Positions 10,501-20,500 of a stretch of 64,000 nt of DNA are shown one piece after another. Within the stretch, counting starts at the first letter, position 1. Each line of letters starts with the position of its first letter. The notes below the pieces were generated by a model. That model did no database searches, was not told where the DNA came from, and was given only the letters and a program-made list of their open reading frames with translations. Location: the NCBI RefSeq assembly GCF_002078875.1, contig NC_034420.1, positions 1,216,949 to 1,280,948 of the forward strand, given 5' to 3'. This DNA comes from Numida meleagris. Lineage: Eukaryota; Chordata; Aves; Galliformes; Numididae. The translations under genes and the position numbers were made by a program.

Positions 10501-13500
10501 ATTCCTGTCATTCCCAGCACCCTGGCACCCCACACACCTCCAGAGGTGGCTCCTACCTGGAGCACGTCCTCGTGGGAGGCATAGTTCGGATGGGGCAGGC
10601 GGTACCGCCCGTCCCGGTACTTGCGGGTTATGAAGTCCCGTCTCTGCTCGGTGCTGGCATCCGGGTGGAGGGCCTCGGCAGCAGGGACGTGGGCAGCCCA
10701 AAATCGGTTGGCTCGGTCATTGCCCAGTACAATGAAGAGCTGCGGGAGAGACTTGCAATCAGCAGCAGGCAGAGCAGGATACCCAGCATCACTACATCCC
10801 AGTGGGGCTGCTGCCCTGCTCACAGAAGCCCTGAGCACCTCTACCTGCACGATTTCATTTGACCAGACACTGGTGTCGAGCTTCAGGCTTTGCACCTTGG
10901 AAATGCTGGAGCCCAGGCTGCGATGTTGCCCTGTGGGGAGCAGGCGAGTGAGCACCTCATGGCCCTGCCCACACCCAAGTGGTACCCACACCCTGCCCAC
11001 CCCTGGGGAGGAGCACCGGCCTGCGCACTGCTTGCAGATGACCACGCAGAGGTTGATGGATGCCCAGTCGGGGCTCTGAGCCCAGCAGTCCGCACAGTAT
11101 CTGTTGGCTTTGTTGGACCAGATCTTCTCCGCCACCTCATAGTCATAGAGCATCTCGGCTATGGCCTCCTGCAGGGCTTCCATCCACTCCCGCTTCTCCC
11201 GCTCTGACTCTGCCACAAAGCTGCAGGACCAGCAGACAACACTCACACATTCTGCTCCAGCTGCCAGCTGTTCCCTGTCCCAATTCTCATCCCCGTCCCC
11301 ATCCCCGTCCCCATCCCCATCCCCNNNNNNNNNNNNNNNNNNNNNNNNNNNNNNNNNNNNNNNNNNNNNNNNNNNNNNNNNNNNNNNNNNNNNNNNNNNN
11401 NNNNNNNNNNNNNNNNNNNNNNNNNNNNNNNNNNNNNNNNNNNNNNNNNNNNNNNNNNNNNNNNNNNNNNNNNNNNNNNNNNNNNNNNNNNNNNNNNNNN
11501 NNNNNNNNNNNNNNNNNNNNNNNNNNNNNNNNNNNNNNNNNNNNNNNNNNNNNNNNNNNNNNNNNNNNNNNNNNNNNNNNNNNNNNNNNNNNNNNNNNCC
11601 CGTCCCCAATCCCATCCCCATCCCCATCTCATCATTACCTGAATATCTTGGAGGGGGTGATGAGCTCGAAGGCACGGTTCTTGGCTTCGCGGATGGTGGA
11701 GCCACGCATCTCAATCACGCAGATGCCAATGCCCATTTTAAAGAACTGCAAATCAGAGCAATGCCCGTTCTGGCTCTGCACCCTGCCCCCAGCACCCAGA
11801 TCACCAAGACCTGGGACCTTTCATTCCATCCCATCTGGTCTGGATTAAAGCACCCTGCAAATATGTTAATCTTAAAATTAAAGGCCTCGCTGAGTCAGGC
11901 GTGCCGGTGCAGCGGGTAGCAGCTTGAGCAGAACATGCTGTGGTTTAGTGCACACTGTGCAAACTGGAAATGAGGCAGCAAGAAAAAAATAACAGGGTGC
12001 TAAGACACTTCAGCGTACAGGAGGTGGGGGTTTCTGTGGGTGCCACCGACCTGCTCGCTCTTGTACAGCCACATCTCAGGCAGGCTGAGGACTGCAAAGA
12101 CCTTGGACTTCTGTCCCTTCAGCTCCAGGGTGCCCGACTTCTGGCAGTGAGCCGTGTTGGGGGGCCGGGGCCGGGTGCCCACCAGGCGCTGATCCGTCAC
12201 CTTCTGCTGCAGCGTGGAGCACCACTCATTCCTCTGGGCTGCAGGGAGGGCAGGGCTGGGGTAGTGGGGCCAAGTACATCCCTCCACCCTGGCATGGCCA
12301 GAGCATGGCAGGGACACATGGCCCTCGCCTTGCTGCAGGACAAAAGGAGGGATAGTTTCTTGGGAACTGATGGTTCCCAGCTTGGGTTTTCACTCACCCT
12401 CATTCTCAGCACGGAAAACAAAGATCCGGTGGCTGGTGATGACCTGGAACTTGTTGTCCTTGGTGGAGCGAACCATCTCAATGACAGACAGTGGGATCAC
12501 ACCCTTGGGGTAGGGCTCCTGGAAGGAGCAGCAGATGTGGTCACCCCGCTTTGTCCTTCCCGCAGGGCACCCCTATGCCCTGTTACCCCTGCATCTGCCT
12601 CACTAGGCATACTGGTACCAAATCCCCAGCAAGGGGCAGGGCAAGGCTGGCTGCAAGCCTCCTGTGATAACAGCTACTTCAAGGCCATGCATGGCCCCTC
12701 TCTCTTTGGGTTCCACTGACACAGTGTCAGGCTGCACCCCTCGGCATAGGGATATGATGATCACCATGGTGACTGCCATGGTGATGCTGGGGTTGTGCTG
12801 GATCCTTACACAAGGGAGACAAGGGGGCATGGCAGATCTCATGGTGTCACACAGGCACAGATTGGTTGAGGTTGGCAGGGACCATTGAGACCATCTGGTC
12901 CCACCTTTACTCAAACAGGGCCACCCAGAGCAGGGTTCCCAGGATCACCTCTAGGCTGCTTTTGTAGAGCTATAAGGATGTGGTGTCTCCAAGGATGGAG
13001 ATTCCAAGAATGGAGACCTCACAACCTCTCTGGGTCCCACTGCCAGTGTCCACCACCCTGCACATCACAGAATTGCTTCCTGATGCTCAGAGGGAACGTC
13101 CTGAGTTCCAGTTTGTTCCCACTGGCTCTTGCCCTGGCACTGGGTATCACTGAGCAGAGCCTGGCTCTGTTCTCTTTGCGCTCTCCCTTCAGGCACTTAT
13201 ACAAATGGAGAAGATCCACCTGAGCCTTCTCCAGGCTCAACGTCCCCAGCTCTCTCAGCCTTTCCTGCTCAGGTGGCACAGCACAGCCTCTCTCCTGCCC
13301 ACATTCCACCCACTCTCACCTTCTCGCTGCTGAAGTACATCAGGTTCTTCCCATCAAAGCGGACATAGCGCCTCTGGAAGACATAGTTCCTGTTGGCATG
13401 GCAGAAAAATGGGCTGTTAGGAGACAGATGGCCCTCCAAGTGCCCCACATCTGCACACAGATCCCACATCTGTACAGGCCCCAGGATGATGCACAGGAAC

Positions 13501-16500
13501 CCTTGCAACACCAAGACTCAAGAAACTCAGGATAGCTCTGGGAGGCTCAGGGGTGAGGTGCCCACCTCACCAGCCTTGCCCAAGGGGGCTTCAGCAACGG
13601 GGACCTCTAACCACCCATGTTGGGCACGTACCCTTGTGGGGACAGCTTGTCCAGCCAACCGCTGAGCATGGTGGGCCGGGGCTCAGACAGTGAGGTGTAG
13701 CTTGCGTAGGGGGAGATGGTCAAGTCGTCCAGGACCTCGTCGGGGTAGAGGTGGGGTGGCAGGCTGAACGGGGTGCTCTTGGCCCGTGGAGCATCCACGG
13801 TGGAGTATCCCTCTGTATCGTTCTGGGCGATGCGCTCGATGAGCCTGCTCCGTGTCTCCTCATCCTCACTCCTCCCCTCGCTGCTGTATTCACTGCTTGT
13901 CCTGCAAGGAATGGGGTCATCAGGAGATGTTCCACATTGCTTCTGGCCTCATCCTGAGCTCCTTGGGGTACAGATCTGACTGGGTCTTTGCATTTCCATG
14001 AGTGGGATGGGATGAGGGCTTGGTGGTCACCAAGATCTTGGCACTGGGAGCTCCGTGGATCTTCCTCATGCCCAGCTGAAATGCTTTGCAAAGGTCTTGG
14101 GAATCACAGAATCATAGAATGGATTGGGTTGGAAGGGACCTTAAAGTTCATCTAGTTCCAAAGGAAGGGCAGACTGCTGGGCAGGTGGAGCTCCTGCATC
14201 AGCCTCGTTTTCTTGGGAAGCTGTGGTTAGAGAGGGCCTGGTGAGCCTATCCAGCCCTAACAATGAAAGGAAATTATAAAAATAAACCAGTAAGCCTGCC
14301 CCTTCCCTCAGTCCTGTCAGCCAGACGATTGTCTTTCCCCAAAAAGGAAACAGACTGGAAAATGTCAGGTGGTCACATGGGAGCTGCCCAGGCATGATGG
14401 TGATGGGCAGGAAGAGGCCCATGGCAGCAGGGACACCTCAGCACTGGGACCTGACTCCAGGACAAAGACCAGGCTCCAGGAAAGGCAGCAAGGATGTTCC
14501 CAACCCTGGCACACCTTCTGCCTGAGGGTCTCCATTGCTCCGTGAAGGAGAATTTGGAGGTCGTGAATGACATGAGGAAGGCAGAGAGGTACCTCCAGGA
14601 CACCACAGCTTCAGTCCCAGGAGCAGGGGTCATGAGACAGAGCCAGTAAAAGGGTCTATAGGAGAGATTTCTATGTTTGCGAAGCCTGGAGAGTGACAAC
14701 TGGGGTGCACTGAGCTGGACAGCCTCAGCCTGTCGCTGCTCACGTGGCAGAGTTGGTGGAAGATGAAGGACTCGTAATGGAGGAAGGACAAGGAGCCATA
14801 GGTGGACCTGGTTGCTTCAGGTGGGGGCTATAGGGCAGGCGATCAGCCTGCTGGTGGGCACCTGTCCGGGTCACATCGTGCCTGGGATTTCGTGTCCTGC
14901 AGGGGAAGGAGCCTTGAGGCAAAGGGAGGAGTGTTTGGGGTGGGTGTCTCAGAAGGAAAGCATGGGAGCACCTGAACCGTGGGGCCCAGGAGCGGAACCC
15001 AGAAGGTCTGCAGAGGTTTTCTGTCTCTTGTTCAACTGTCTGCACCCCAACAAGAGGAAAATCCTCTGAATGCCACTTCTTACACCATACTGATAGCCCC
15101 ATGGTGGCTCTTCCCAGTAGACTCATGATGCAAGTGCTCCTGGGAGGCACTGTTAGGGCTGAAGGCACCTGGCCCATTCCCTTGGGATGATCGGGATCCC
15201 AGATCCCTGCAAGCCCCAAATGGAGACTGCAGCCAGCACCCGGCCCTGCTCTGCATTGCAGGGTCAGAGACTGCAGCTCCTTCCTGGCCATAGAACTCCT
15301 GTTCCCAGGTATTTACAGTCCTCCACCTGTGGCCCACATGGCTGTGACACCTGGGCTGACCATGCCTCAGGATCAGGCCAGGCGCTGGCACCAGCAGCAA
15401 GGGAGAATGAAAGTACAGAAGCCACAAGAACTGAATGATGCAGAGCCACAGCTCAGCTCCCTTCTCTGCAAACAACACAGGAAAAGGAACCCTCCCCATG
15501 CGAAATGGGAAGAGCAGCTTTCCTTCCTCTTTCTGAGATGCTATCAGGACTCATGGAAAGTATATTTTGAAAGTGTTTTTAAGGTCCCTTGTGCACTCTC
15601 ATCATCCCCTTGCCTACCTGTGTGCCTCTCGCTCCAGCTCTGGCTCGGCCACTGCCTCATAGCTCTGCCTGGAGGGGACATCTGTGCCCTGGGAGGAGAC
15701 AGCGGTCACACCTCAGCCAGTGTCACAGTCCCACCAGCTGCAACTCGCTGGCTCTCGGGAGCTGGGGGACACAGAGTGGCCACTGGTGATGGCAGGGTCA
15801 GACACTGTCCCCGTGGTCCCCTCTCACCTTCTGCTCCCGGGCTGGGACTGTGCTCCCAAAGGTGGTCTCACAGTATGGGCTGATGTGCGGCTCACTGAGC
15901 TCTGTGGGCAGGGACATGGGGAGAAAAGGCCATCAGAGGTGCCGGATAAGGACAGTGACCTGCCAACACTGTGGGGACACTCATGGAGACCCCCAAAGTG
16001 ATCTCCCCCCCCAGCACAGCCCATCCATTCAGGGAACCTGGTTTGGCAGAGATGTCAGCCCAAACCTGCATGGGGCTGTGCTCTGGGTCCACTCTCCCCC
16101 TGGGACCACCCTCCCTCTGGGGACACTGCGGGGTCCCCACCGCACACGGTGGCCCAGGGGTTCTCACCTGGCTTGCTGGCAGGTCTCTGTGGGACGGGGG
16201 GCAGCCCCCCTGCAGGCCAGCTGGCTCTGCTGGAAAACAGGAGAGGGGTTACTATGGCTATGGCTGGGCTTCCACCCTGTTCTCCTCTGTGGTCTGAGGG
16301 GCTGGAGGCTGTCTGCCCGGGGCTCTGCCGGTCATCCAGGATGGGCAACAACCCTGCTCCAGTGCCTGCTCCCTTCTTCCTACTGAGGCTGCACCTCCTG
16401 GGGATACTTCTCCTCCTCCAGCCTGATCCCTTCCAATATCTCCCACCTCGTCCCCTGCTCAAGCCAGCTCCAGAGGCCCTGGCCAGTGCCATTCCATGCT

Positions 16501-17587
16501 GGAAACCTCTACCCCTGCTGCTCTCACCATCCCTCCCCAAACCTGTGTGGGTCTGAGCTTCCCCACAGAGCGCACTCCCCCCCTAACCTCCCCATGCAGA
16601 GCCTGAGAAAGTCACGAGGAGGGCAGTGCTCCTTAAGGATGAGGTTCTGGGGGTGGGAAAGCTTCTTTTCTAAGGGAAAGCTTCTGCTTACTCAGGCTTC
16701 TCGGCTGGCTGCGTCAGCTCCTGTGGGGATGGATCCTGAGTGAGAGCCTGGCCCCGGGGTCTGTCCTCCTGTCCTGAGTCCACCGCAGGTGCCAGAGGTG
16801 GCTTGAACCCCTCATAGATGACATTGGACACCATCTCCAGCCTGCCCTGCCCCACGCCTGGCGCTGAGGGGGGTCTGCCCGTTGCACCCACAGCACTGAG
16901 CTCGGCCACCGGGACCTTGTGTCTGAGCCGTGGTGGCACAGATGGGATACACAGGCAGGGCTTCTCCGGTGTCTCCTGGGTCTCTCCATGGTCTGGGACT
17001 GTGGCAATATGTGCCTCCTCCCGTGTGCCCAGCCGGGATGTTCCCGTGCCCATGGTTGTCCCTGGGCTCTCCAGATCCGTGGAGCTCTCTCCTGGCACAA
17101 AGCCCTCCAGCACCACGAAGGCTCTGGCTGTCCCGTCACTGTCTGGGTTGTGTGCTGGCAGTGCGGCTGCTGAGCCCTGCTCCAACTTGGGGCGATAGAA
17201 AACCGTCCTCGGCTTGGGAACTGGCCTCACCAGTGGAGGATCCAGGTCCTTCTGTGGGGGCATCGCTTGACTGGGCATCGCACCGCATTGCTGCATCCCA
17301 AAGGTATCAGCGGCCGCCCCTGGTTCTGCTTTTGTAGCATCCTCACCCATCAGGGGGGCTCGGGGCTCGGGACCTCCAAGCAGCCGTGTCTTCTCTGCCA
17401 GGTTCAGGATCCTCTTGCGGTGCCCGGTGGCGGTGATGCCAAGCTGCTGCAGGTCCTTGTTGTCCAGCACAGCAACGTCTCGGGCCAGGTGGAACCCATG
17501 CTGCTTGAAAAGGTCCTGATACCTCTCCAGGTGGATGGTGGCCAACCAGTCTGCGATGTCCGAGTCAGGGACACAAGATGAGCTCAT
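3389..17587 (-). CDS. ARAP3: ARAP3: ArfGAP with RhoGAP domain, ankyrin repeat and PH domain 3
   Basis: Coding exons in transcript order: 17587-16692, 16229-16168, 15901-15828, 15688-15618, 13901-13632, 13389-13320, 12518-12398, 12238-12051, 11745-11639, 11220-11021, 10930-10845, 10739-10557, 10343-10190, 9917-9801, 9712-9559, 9386-9284, 9194-8996, 8908-8863, 8614-8451, 8315-8103, 7822-7717, 7267-7120, 7019-6951, 6684-6610, 6490-6376, 6256-6128, 6015-5882, 5777-5695, 5594-5559, 5018-4955, 4879-4742, 4549-4511, 3979-3389. They sum to 5205 bases (1734 aa) with matching phases throughout; the human protein is about 1540 aa. Domain order is SAM, PH, PH, ArfGAP, PH, PH, RhoGAP, RA, PH. The C-terminal half (for example LITTWKD, LSQAGDLI, RPLHPKEKVLEQALQW, REEPPKLLG, TLSMFFPMK) identifies ARAP3 rather than ARAP1 or ARAP2. 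ARAP3 is a cytosolic and membrane PIP3 effector that inactivates Arf6 and, with Rap, RhoA. An assembly gap lies wholly inside one intron. Confidence 0.96.
4742..6015 (-). CDS. ARAP3: ARAP3 exons 27-31: fifth PH domain
   Basis: Exons are 6015-5882, 5777-5695, 5594-5559, 5018-4955 and 4879-4742. The PH domain (about residues 1375-1480) reads CGLLKCREEPPKLLG, FHERYFVIRDRQLLLLKEKR, EWPLDVAKVYMGIRKKLK, WGFTLSMDKQQLYLVC and ELWDWITSILKAQ. A basic serine stretch, MRRRSSSDLAKQKFG, follows in exon 31 and is conserved with mammals; it could be a phosphorylation or 14-3-3 site, which is inference. Confidence 0.92.
6128..7019 (-). CDS. ARAP3: ARAP3 exons 23-26: Ras-association domain
   Basis: Exons are 7019-6951, 6684-6610, 6490-6376 and 6256-6128. 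The RA domain, known to bind Rap and raise RhoGAP activity in ARAP3, spans roughly residues 1268-1373: AGDLIIEVYLEQKLPDCCVTLKV, SPTMTAEELTNQVLEM, LDIWLTFEVLENGEL and HPKEKVLEQALQWCKLPEP. Confidence 0.93.
7120..8614 (-). CDS. ARAP3: ARAP3 exons 19-22: RhoGAP domain
   Basis: Exons are 8614-8451 (3' part), 8315-8103, 7822-7717 and 7267-7120. The catalytic arginine finger is R1097 in GIYRKNG. DVTDVLKRFFRELEDP, RKTLAALIGHLYR and NQMSTKNLSLLFAPSLF are the standard RhoGAP blocks. The enzyme should stimulate GTP hydrolysis on RhoA. The intron between exons 20 and 21 contains a CR1 3' end fragment. Confidence 0.94.
7846..8025 (-). repeat. CR1 LINE fragment (3' end)
   Basis: Begins with the inverted CR1 terminus (CATAGAATC...GGTTGGGAGAGACCTTTAAAAATCA) and continues into the conserved 3' region. 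It is truncated and carries no reverse-transcriptase reading frame. It lies within the intron between ARAP3 exons 20 and 21. Confidence 0.85.
8451..9194 (-). CDS. ARAP3: ARAP3 exons 17-19: fourth PH domain
   Basis: Exons are 9194-8996, 8908-8863 and 8614-8451. The PH fold runs from WFTPVSCHCLLGYEF through AFFILQKAHLFIC, NLRRLQELK, EMLVLVEMGR, TFYLQGLS to TAAWYADIQAS. The 46-base exon 18 is one of the shortest in the gene. Exon 19 also carries the start of the RhoGAP domain (MSRGDIPIIVDSC equivalent). Confidence 0.9.
9284..10343 (-). CDS. ARAP3: ARAP3 exons 13-16: linker and third PH domain
   Basis: Exons are 10343-10190, 9917-9801, 9712-9559 and 9386-9284. After ALCAAVAGPGLLKTILQFF the third PH domain starts near VYNEITQPVAHSGYLHR and continues through FQRVWCSLERALLIFE, then RFHFTLELFLTGEKVQQLG and ADTLQAWASAIGK, the usual C-terminal PH helix with its conserved Trp. 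Confidence 0.9.
10557..11220 (-). CDS. ARAP3: ARAP3 exons 10-12: ArfGAP domain
   Basis: The zinc finger is CX2CX16CX2C at C662, C665, C682 and C685. The catalytic arginine is R690 in AGQHRSLGSSISK. Exons 11 (10930-10845) and 12 (10739-10557) supply VQSLKLDTSVWSNEIVQ and LFIVLGNDRANRFW. All zinc ligands and the arginine finger are intact, so Arf6 GAP activity is expected. Exon 10 ends at 11021 before a GC dinucleotide rather than GT; see findings. Confidence 0.93.
11021..12238 (-). CDS. ARAP3: ARAP3 exons 8-10: second PH domain
   Basis: PH2 begins in exon 8 (GTLELKGQKSKVFAVLS, LYKSEQ), continues through exon 9 (11745-11639; FFKMGIGICVIEMRG, FELITPSKIF) and ends in exon 10 (FVAESEREKREWMEALQEAI). 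The intron between exons 9 and 10 contains a CCCCAT/CCCCGT microsatellite and a gap, but no coding bases are lost because phase is continuous (AG plus C gives Ser). Confidence 0.93.
11285..11630. repeat. CCCCAT/CCCCGT microsatellite with assembly gap
   Basis: The hexamer-like CCCCAT/CCCCGT array flanks an N run at 11325-11598, inside the intron between ARAP3 exons 9 and 10. The repeat continues on both sides of the gap, so the missing sequence is most likely more of the same array. Confidence 0.9.
12051..13901 (-). CDS. ARAP3: ARAP3 exons 5-8: first PH domain
   Basis: Exons are 13901-13632, 13389-13320, 12518-12398 and 12238-12051. PH1 runs from about S448 (SGWLDKLSPQG) through NYVFQRRYVRF and LMYFSSEK to NEWCSTLQQ. 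This domain of ARAP3 binds PtdIns(3,4,5)P3 and recruits the protein to the plasma membrane. Upstream in exon 5 the motif DDLTISPYASY matches the mammalian segment before PH1. A CR1 fragment sits in the intron between exons 6 and 7. Confidence 0.93.
12850..13275 (-). repeat. CR1 LINE fragment
   Basis: Recognisable inverted CR1 blocks include GGTTGAGGTTGGCAGGGACC, GGGCCACCCAGAGCAGGGTT, the central CACCTCT block and CAACGTCCCCAGCTCTCTCAGCC. It is decayed and non-coding, in the intron between ARAP3 exons 6 and 7. Confidence 0.85.
14104..14170 (-). repeat. Short CR1 3'-terminal fragment
   Basis: AATCACAGAATCATAGAATGG followed by TTGGGTTGGAAGGGACCTTAAAG is the inverted CR1 terminus. Only about 65 bases remain. 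It lies in the 1.7 kb intron between ARAP3 exons 4 and 5; the rest of that intron shows no feature I recognise. Confidence 0.85.
15618..16229 (-). CDS. ARAP3: ARAP3 exons 2-4: short linker exons
   Basis: There are three small exons: 16229-16168, 15901-15828 and 15688-15618. They encode a poorly conserved linker including SEPHISPYCETTF and YEAVAEPELEREAH. I placed them from splice sites plus phase continuity: each boundary is GT-AG and the joined frame stays open into exon 5. They are less certain than the domain exons because homology is weak. Confidence 0.75.
16692..17587 (-). CDS. ARAP3: ARAP3 exon 1: SAM domain and proline-rich linker
   Basis: The ATG at 17587-17585 starts MSSSCVPDSDIADWLATIHL, matching the ARAP3 SAM domain (about residues 8-72; LQQLGITATGHRKRIL is its C-terminal helix). 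The SAM domain of ARAP3 is known to bind the SAM domain of SHIP2. A PVPKPRTVF motif, shared with mammalian ARAP3, follows. The remainder is low-conservation Pro/Thr/Glu-rich linker. This exon holds much of the extra length relative to human. The donor ends in GA, which pairs with C from exon 2. Confidence 0.92.
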
Positions 17588-20500
17588 GGCCCTGTGGTGC
17601 CTCTGCACTGGTGCTCAGCCCATCATCTGGGGAAGGAGGGGAGGAAAGAGTGGAGGAGGCAGTAGGAGGGAATCTGGGAGCTTGGCCACATGCAGGATCC
17701 CCCCACTTCACCACCCTCCCCTCAGCCTCTTACCTTCAGCACCCCAAGCCAGGACTGCATCCTGTTATTTCGCAGCCACAAGCCCCTCCTCCGCCCCTCC
17801 CTGGGGTCCTGGTCCCCGTTTTCTGGCACTCGAGCTGCGCCAAGGCTGGGGGCTGCTCTGAGTGCAGGGACAGGATGGAGGGATGAGATGGAGGGGGCTG
17901 CTGATAGCAGTCGAGGGGCAGCAGCTGGGCCCCTCCCAGGGGACGAGCTCTGGTGCTGGCTGCCTCGGGGAGGGCTCTGCTGCCGGAAGGGCCAGACCAT
18001 AATCTGTCGGCGAGGGCATGAGAGAGGTCAGCATGACTCACAGGCAGGCCGAGGGGGATGGAACCCACAGGGCAGGCGCCCAGCACCGTGCCCACCCACC
18101 CAGGGACCCGCATCCCCAGATCCCTCGCTGGATGCAGCCGCAGGGCGCTGAGGACCTTTTTCCCATGAATCATGCTGCTCCGCACTAAACCATCTGCGCT
18201 GAGTGTGCTGCCACTGGCTCTTTTTTCCAGTTCCTCCATTTCCCTCTATTGTTCAGCGCAGGCTTCCTTCCTGCTGCCTGCGCTCTCCCACGCATCCCCT
18301 GTCCCCCCTCAGTGGGGGCTGCATCCCGGCTGTCCCAGGCTCCGCATTGCACCGCTGCTCACTGGCGCGACCGTGGACAGGGGTCTAGTGGGGAGTACAG
18401 GGGGGAAGAATGGGTATCCAGGAGCGTGCATGTGAGGGTGCAAGGGGGTGGCCATGCACCAGGCTGTGGTGACAAGGGACAGTACACAGGAGGTGGCCGG
18501 GAAGGGCGTGGAGAGCTGGGCATGGGGACACTGCAGTTGGAAGGCTGCTTGTTGATGGGGGCGGAGGGTGATGCCCTGTGTGGGCTGGCTGTCCCCATTT
18601 CTGCCCACTTCGGCTTTCTGCTGAAATGGGGCAATTTCTCCCTTTCTCGTGGCCATATCACCCTGCGGGATCTGCGGGCAGCTCTGCTTCCCTGCCCTGA
18701 GACTTCCTCACAGGGCTGAATGCGGGGTGCTGGGGTGGCCCTTGGGGACAGCCCGACTGTCACCCTTACAACTGTCCCCATCCCTCTGGATCCACACTGA
18801 GTGCTGGGCACGGGCCCTTCCTGCAGAACTCTGTCCCCAAGCCTGCCCATCCCCTGCACCCTCAGGGCTATCCCTCACCTCTGGGCTCAGCAGGGCCAGC
18901 TCCAGCGCAGCGGTGGCATGGTGGCAGGGTCGATGTCCAGGAGTCCCAGCTGGGCAGGGGACTCAGCCTGCAGCGACAGCAGCACCCAGCCTGTGCCTCC
19001 CACTGCCGGTCCCTCCTCCAGGCCAGCCCTCTGGTCCCTAGTCCTGTCCCCACCCTCCTGTCCTGCCTCTCTGCAGGCTCTGCCCTCTTCTGGGTGCTGC
19101 CCCTTGCACTTCGCTCCAACCCAGCAAGGGTCATGCTCCTATAGGGGCTGGGGGCCCCTGGCTGCCCACCCAGACCTGTACATCACATGCAGCCCTGTGC
19201 CCTGCAAGGCAGAGATCAGAGACATTGCCACATCCATGATCCACCAGCACTGGAGTACTGGGAAGGCAGGATAATGCTTGGCCAAATTGGGCTAAAAAAG
19301 GGTAAAAGAAAACTGCTGAGGGATTTGGGTAGATAAGCACCAGAGATGGGTGGTTGAAATGCTGGGATCCTGAAAGCCACCTCTGTCCTGCAGGGAAGCA
19401 GGACCACATCTGACACTGTGCTCGGTGAGATGGGGGTGGGATGAATGCAAGGCTGGTGGGCACTGGGCTGCTGCCTGGCACAGACACTGCTCTTTCACTC
19501 ACTTGTTCCTCTAGTGCCATGCTTTTCGCAAGAACCCCATGCGGTTAGCCCAGCTCTGTTGTTACCCAACCTTCCCCGCATGCAGGGGATGTATGGAGGT
19601 TATCTCTCACCACTTTCAACCCACCTCAGCTCCTGGTGGTCAGGTGATAGCAGCTTCATGCCCTGGGGGCTCCCCTCACTGCATTTCTGGGATGCCTGAT
19701 CCCTCAAATCTTCCTGCAGGGGAGATGGAGGGACACCCCAGTACAGGAGGTCCTCCTCAACCATGCCTGTGTGTGCAACTAGGGCTGGGAACACAGCTTC
19801 TCTTTCTGGTGAAGCAGAAGTAGAACTCTGTGACAGCTCAGCACGTTCCCCTCTTCCTCCCTTGTCTCTGCCAGCTGCCCCAGGACACGGGCCCATGGGC
19901 CTCCCTGTGGCAAGGCGCAGAGCCAAGGCTTCCTATCTGCCCGTTTTCCACCGCTCAGGTTTCTCTTTGGCATCTGCCAACCTGCTGATGCAGTCTATAT
20001 TTAGCAGCTGGCCTCCTGGTTCTGACCACAACAGGAAGGTTTTGCCTGCTCCCAGGGGGAGGCAGTTGGGAGGAGCAGAAAACAGCTCTCAGGCTGGGGA
20101 CAGGGCTTGGTGAAGATGCTGGCAAGGGCTGGAGGAAGCAAAGGTCATAGTGGGCTCTGGATATTTTCAGTACATTGGTCTGCTCCTTCTCTGATCTACG
20201 AAGCATGCAAGATGACACTGTCCCCCAAGGACAGTGTCCCCCCAAGGTCTATGCATCTCCTCTTCCCTTCCCTTCCCTTCCCTTCCCTTCCCTTCCCTTC
20301 CCTTCCCTTCCCTTNNNNNNNNNNNNNNNNNNNNNNNNNNNNNNNNNNNNNNNNNNNNNNNNNNNNNNNNNNNNNNNNNNNNNNNNNNNNNNNNNNNNNN
20401 NNNNNNNNNNNNNNNNNNNNNNNNNNNNNNNNNNNNNNNNNNNNNNNNNNNNNNNNNNNNNNNNNNNNNNNNNNNNNNNNNNNNNNNNNNNNNNNNNNNN

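Noticed and set aside
10485..11714. Single long minus-strand frame covering part of ARAP3
   Set aside because: It merges ARAP3 exons with introns and an N run; splice sites and homology split it into exons 10-12 with flanking intron sequence.
3389..17587. Assignment of the multidomain gene as ARAP1 because of the STARD10-like neighbour
   Set aside because: Residue-level matches in the RhoGAP, RA, last PH and tail (including the terminal QPVT) fit ARAP3; only the neighbourhood suggested ARAP1.
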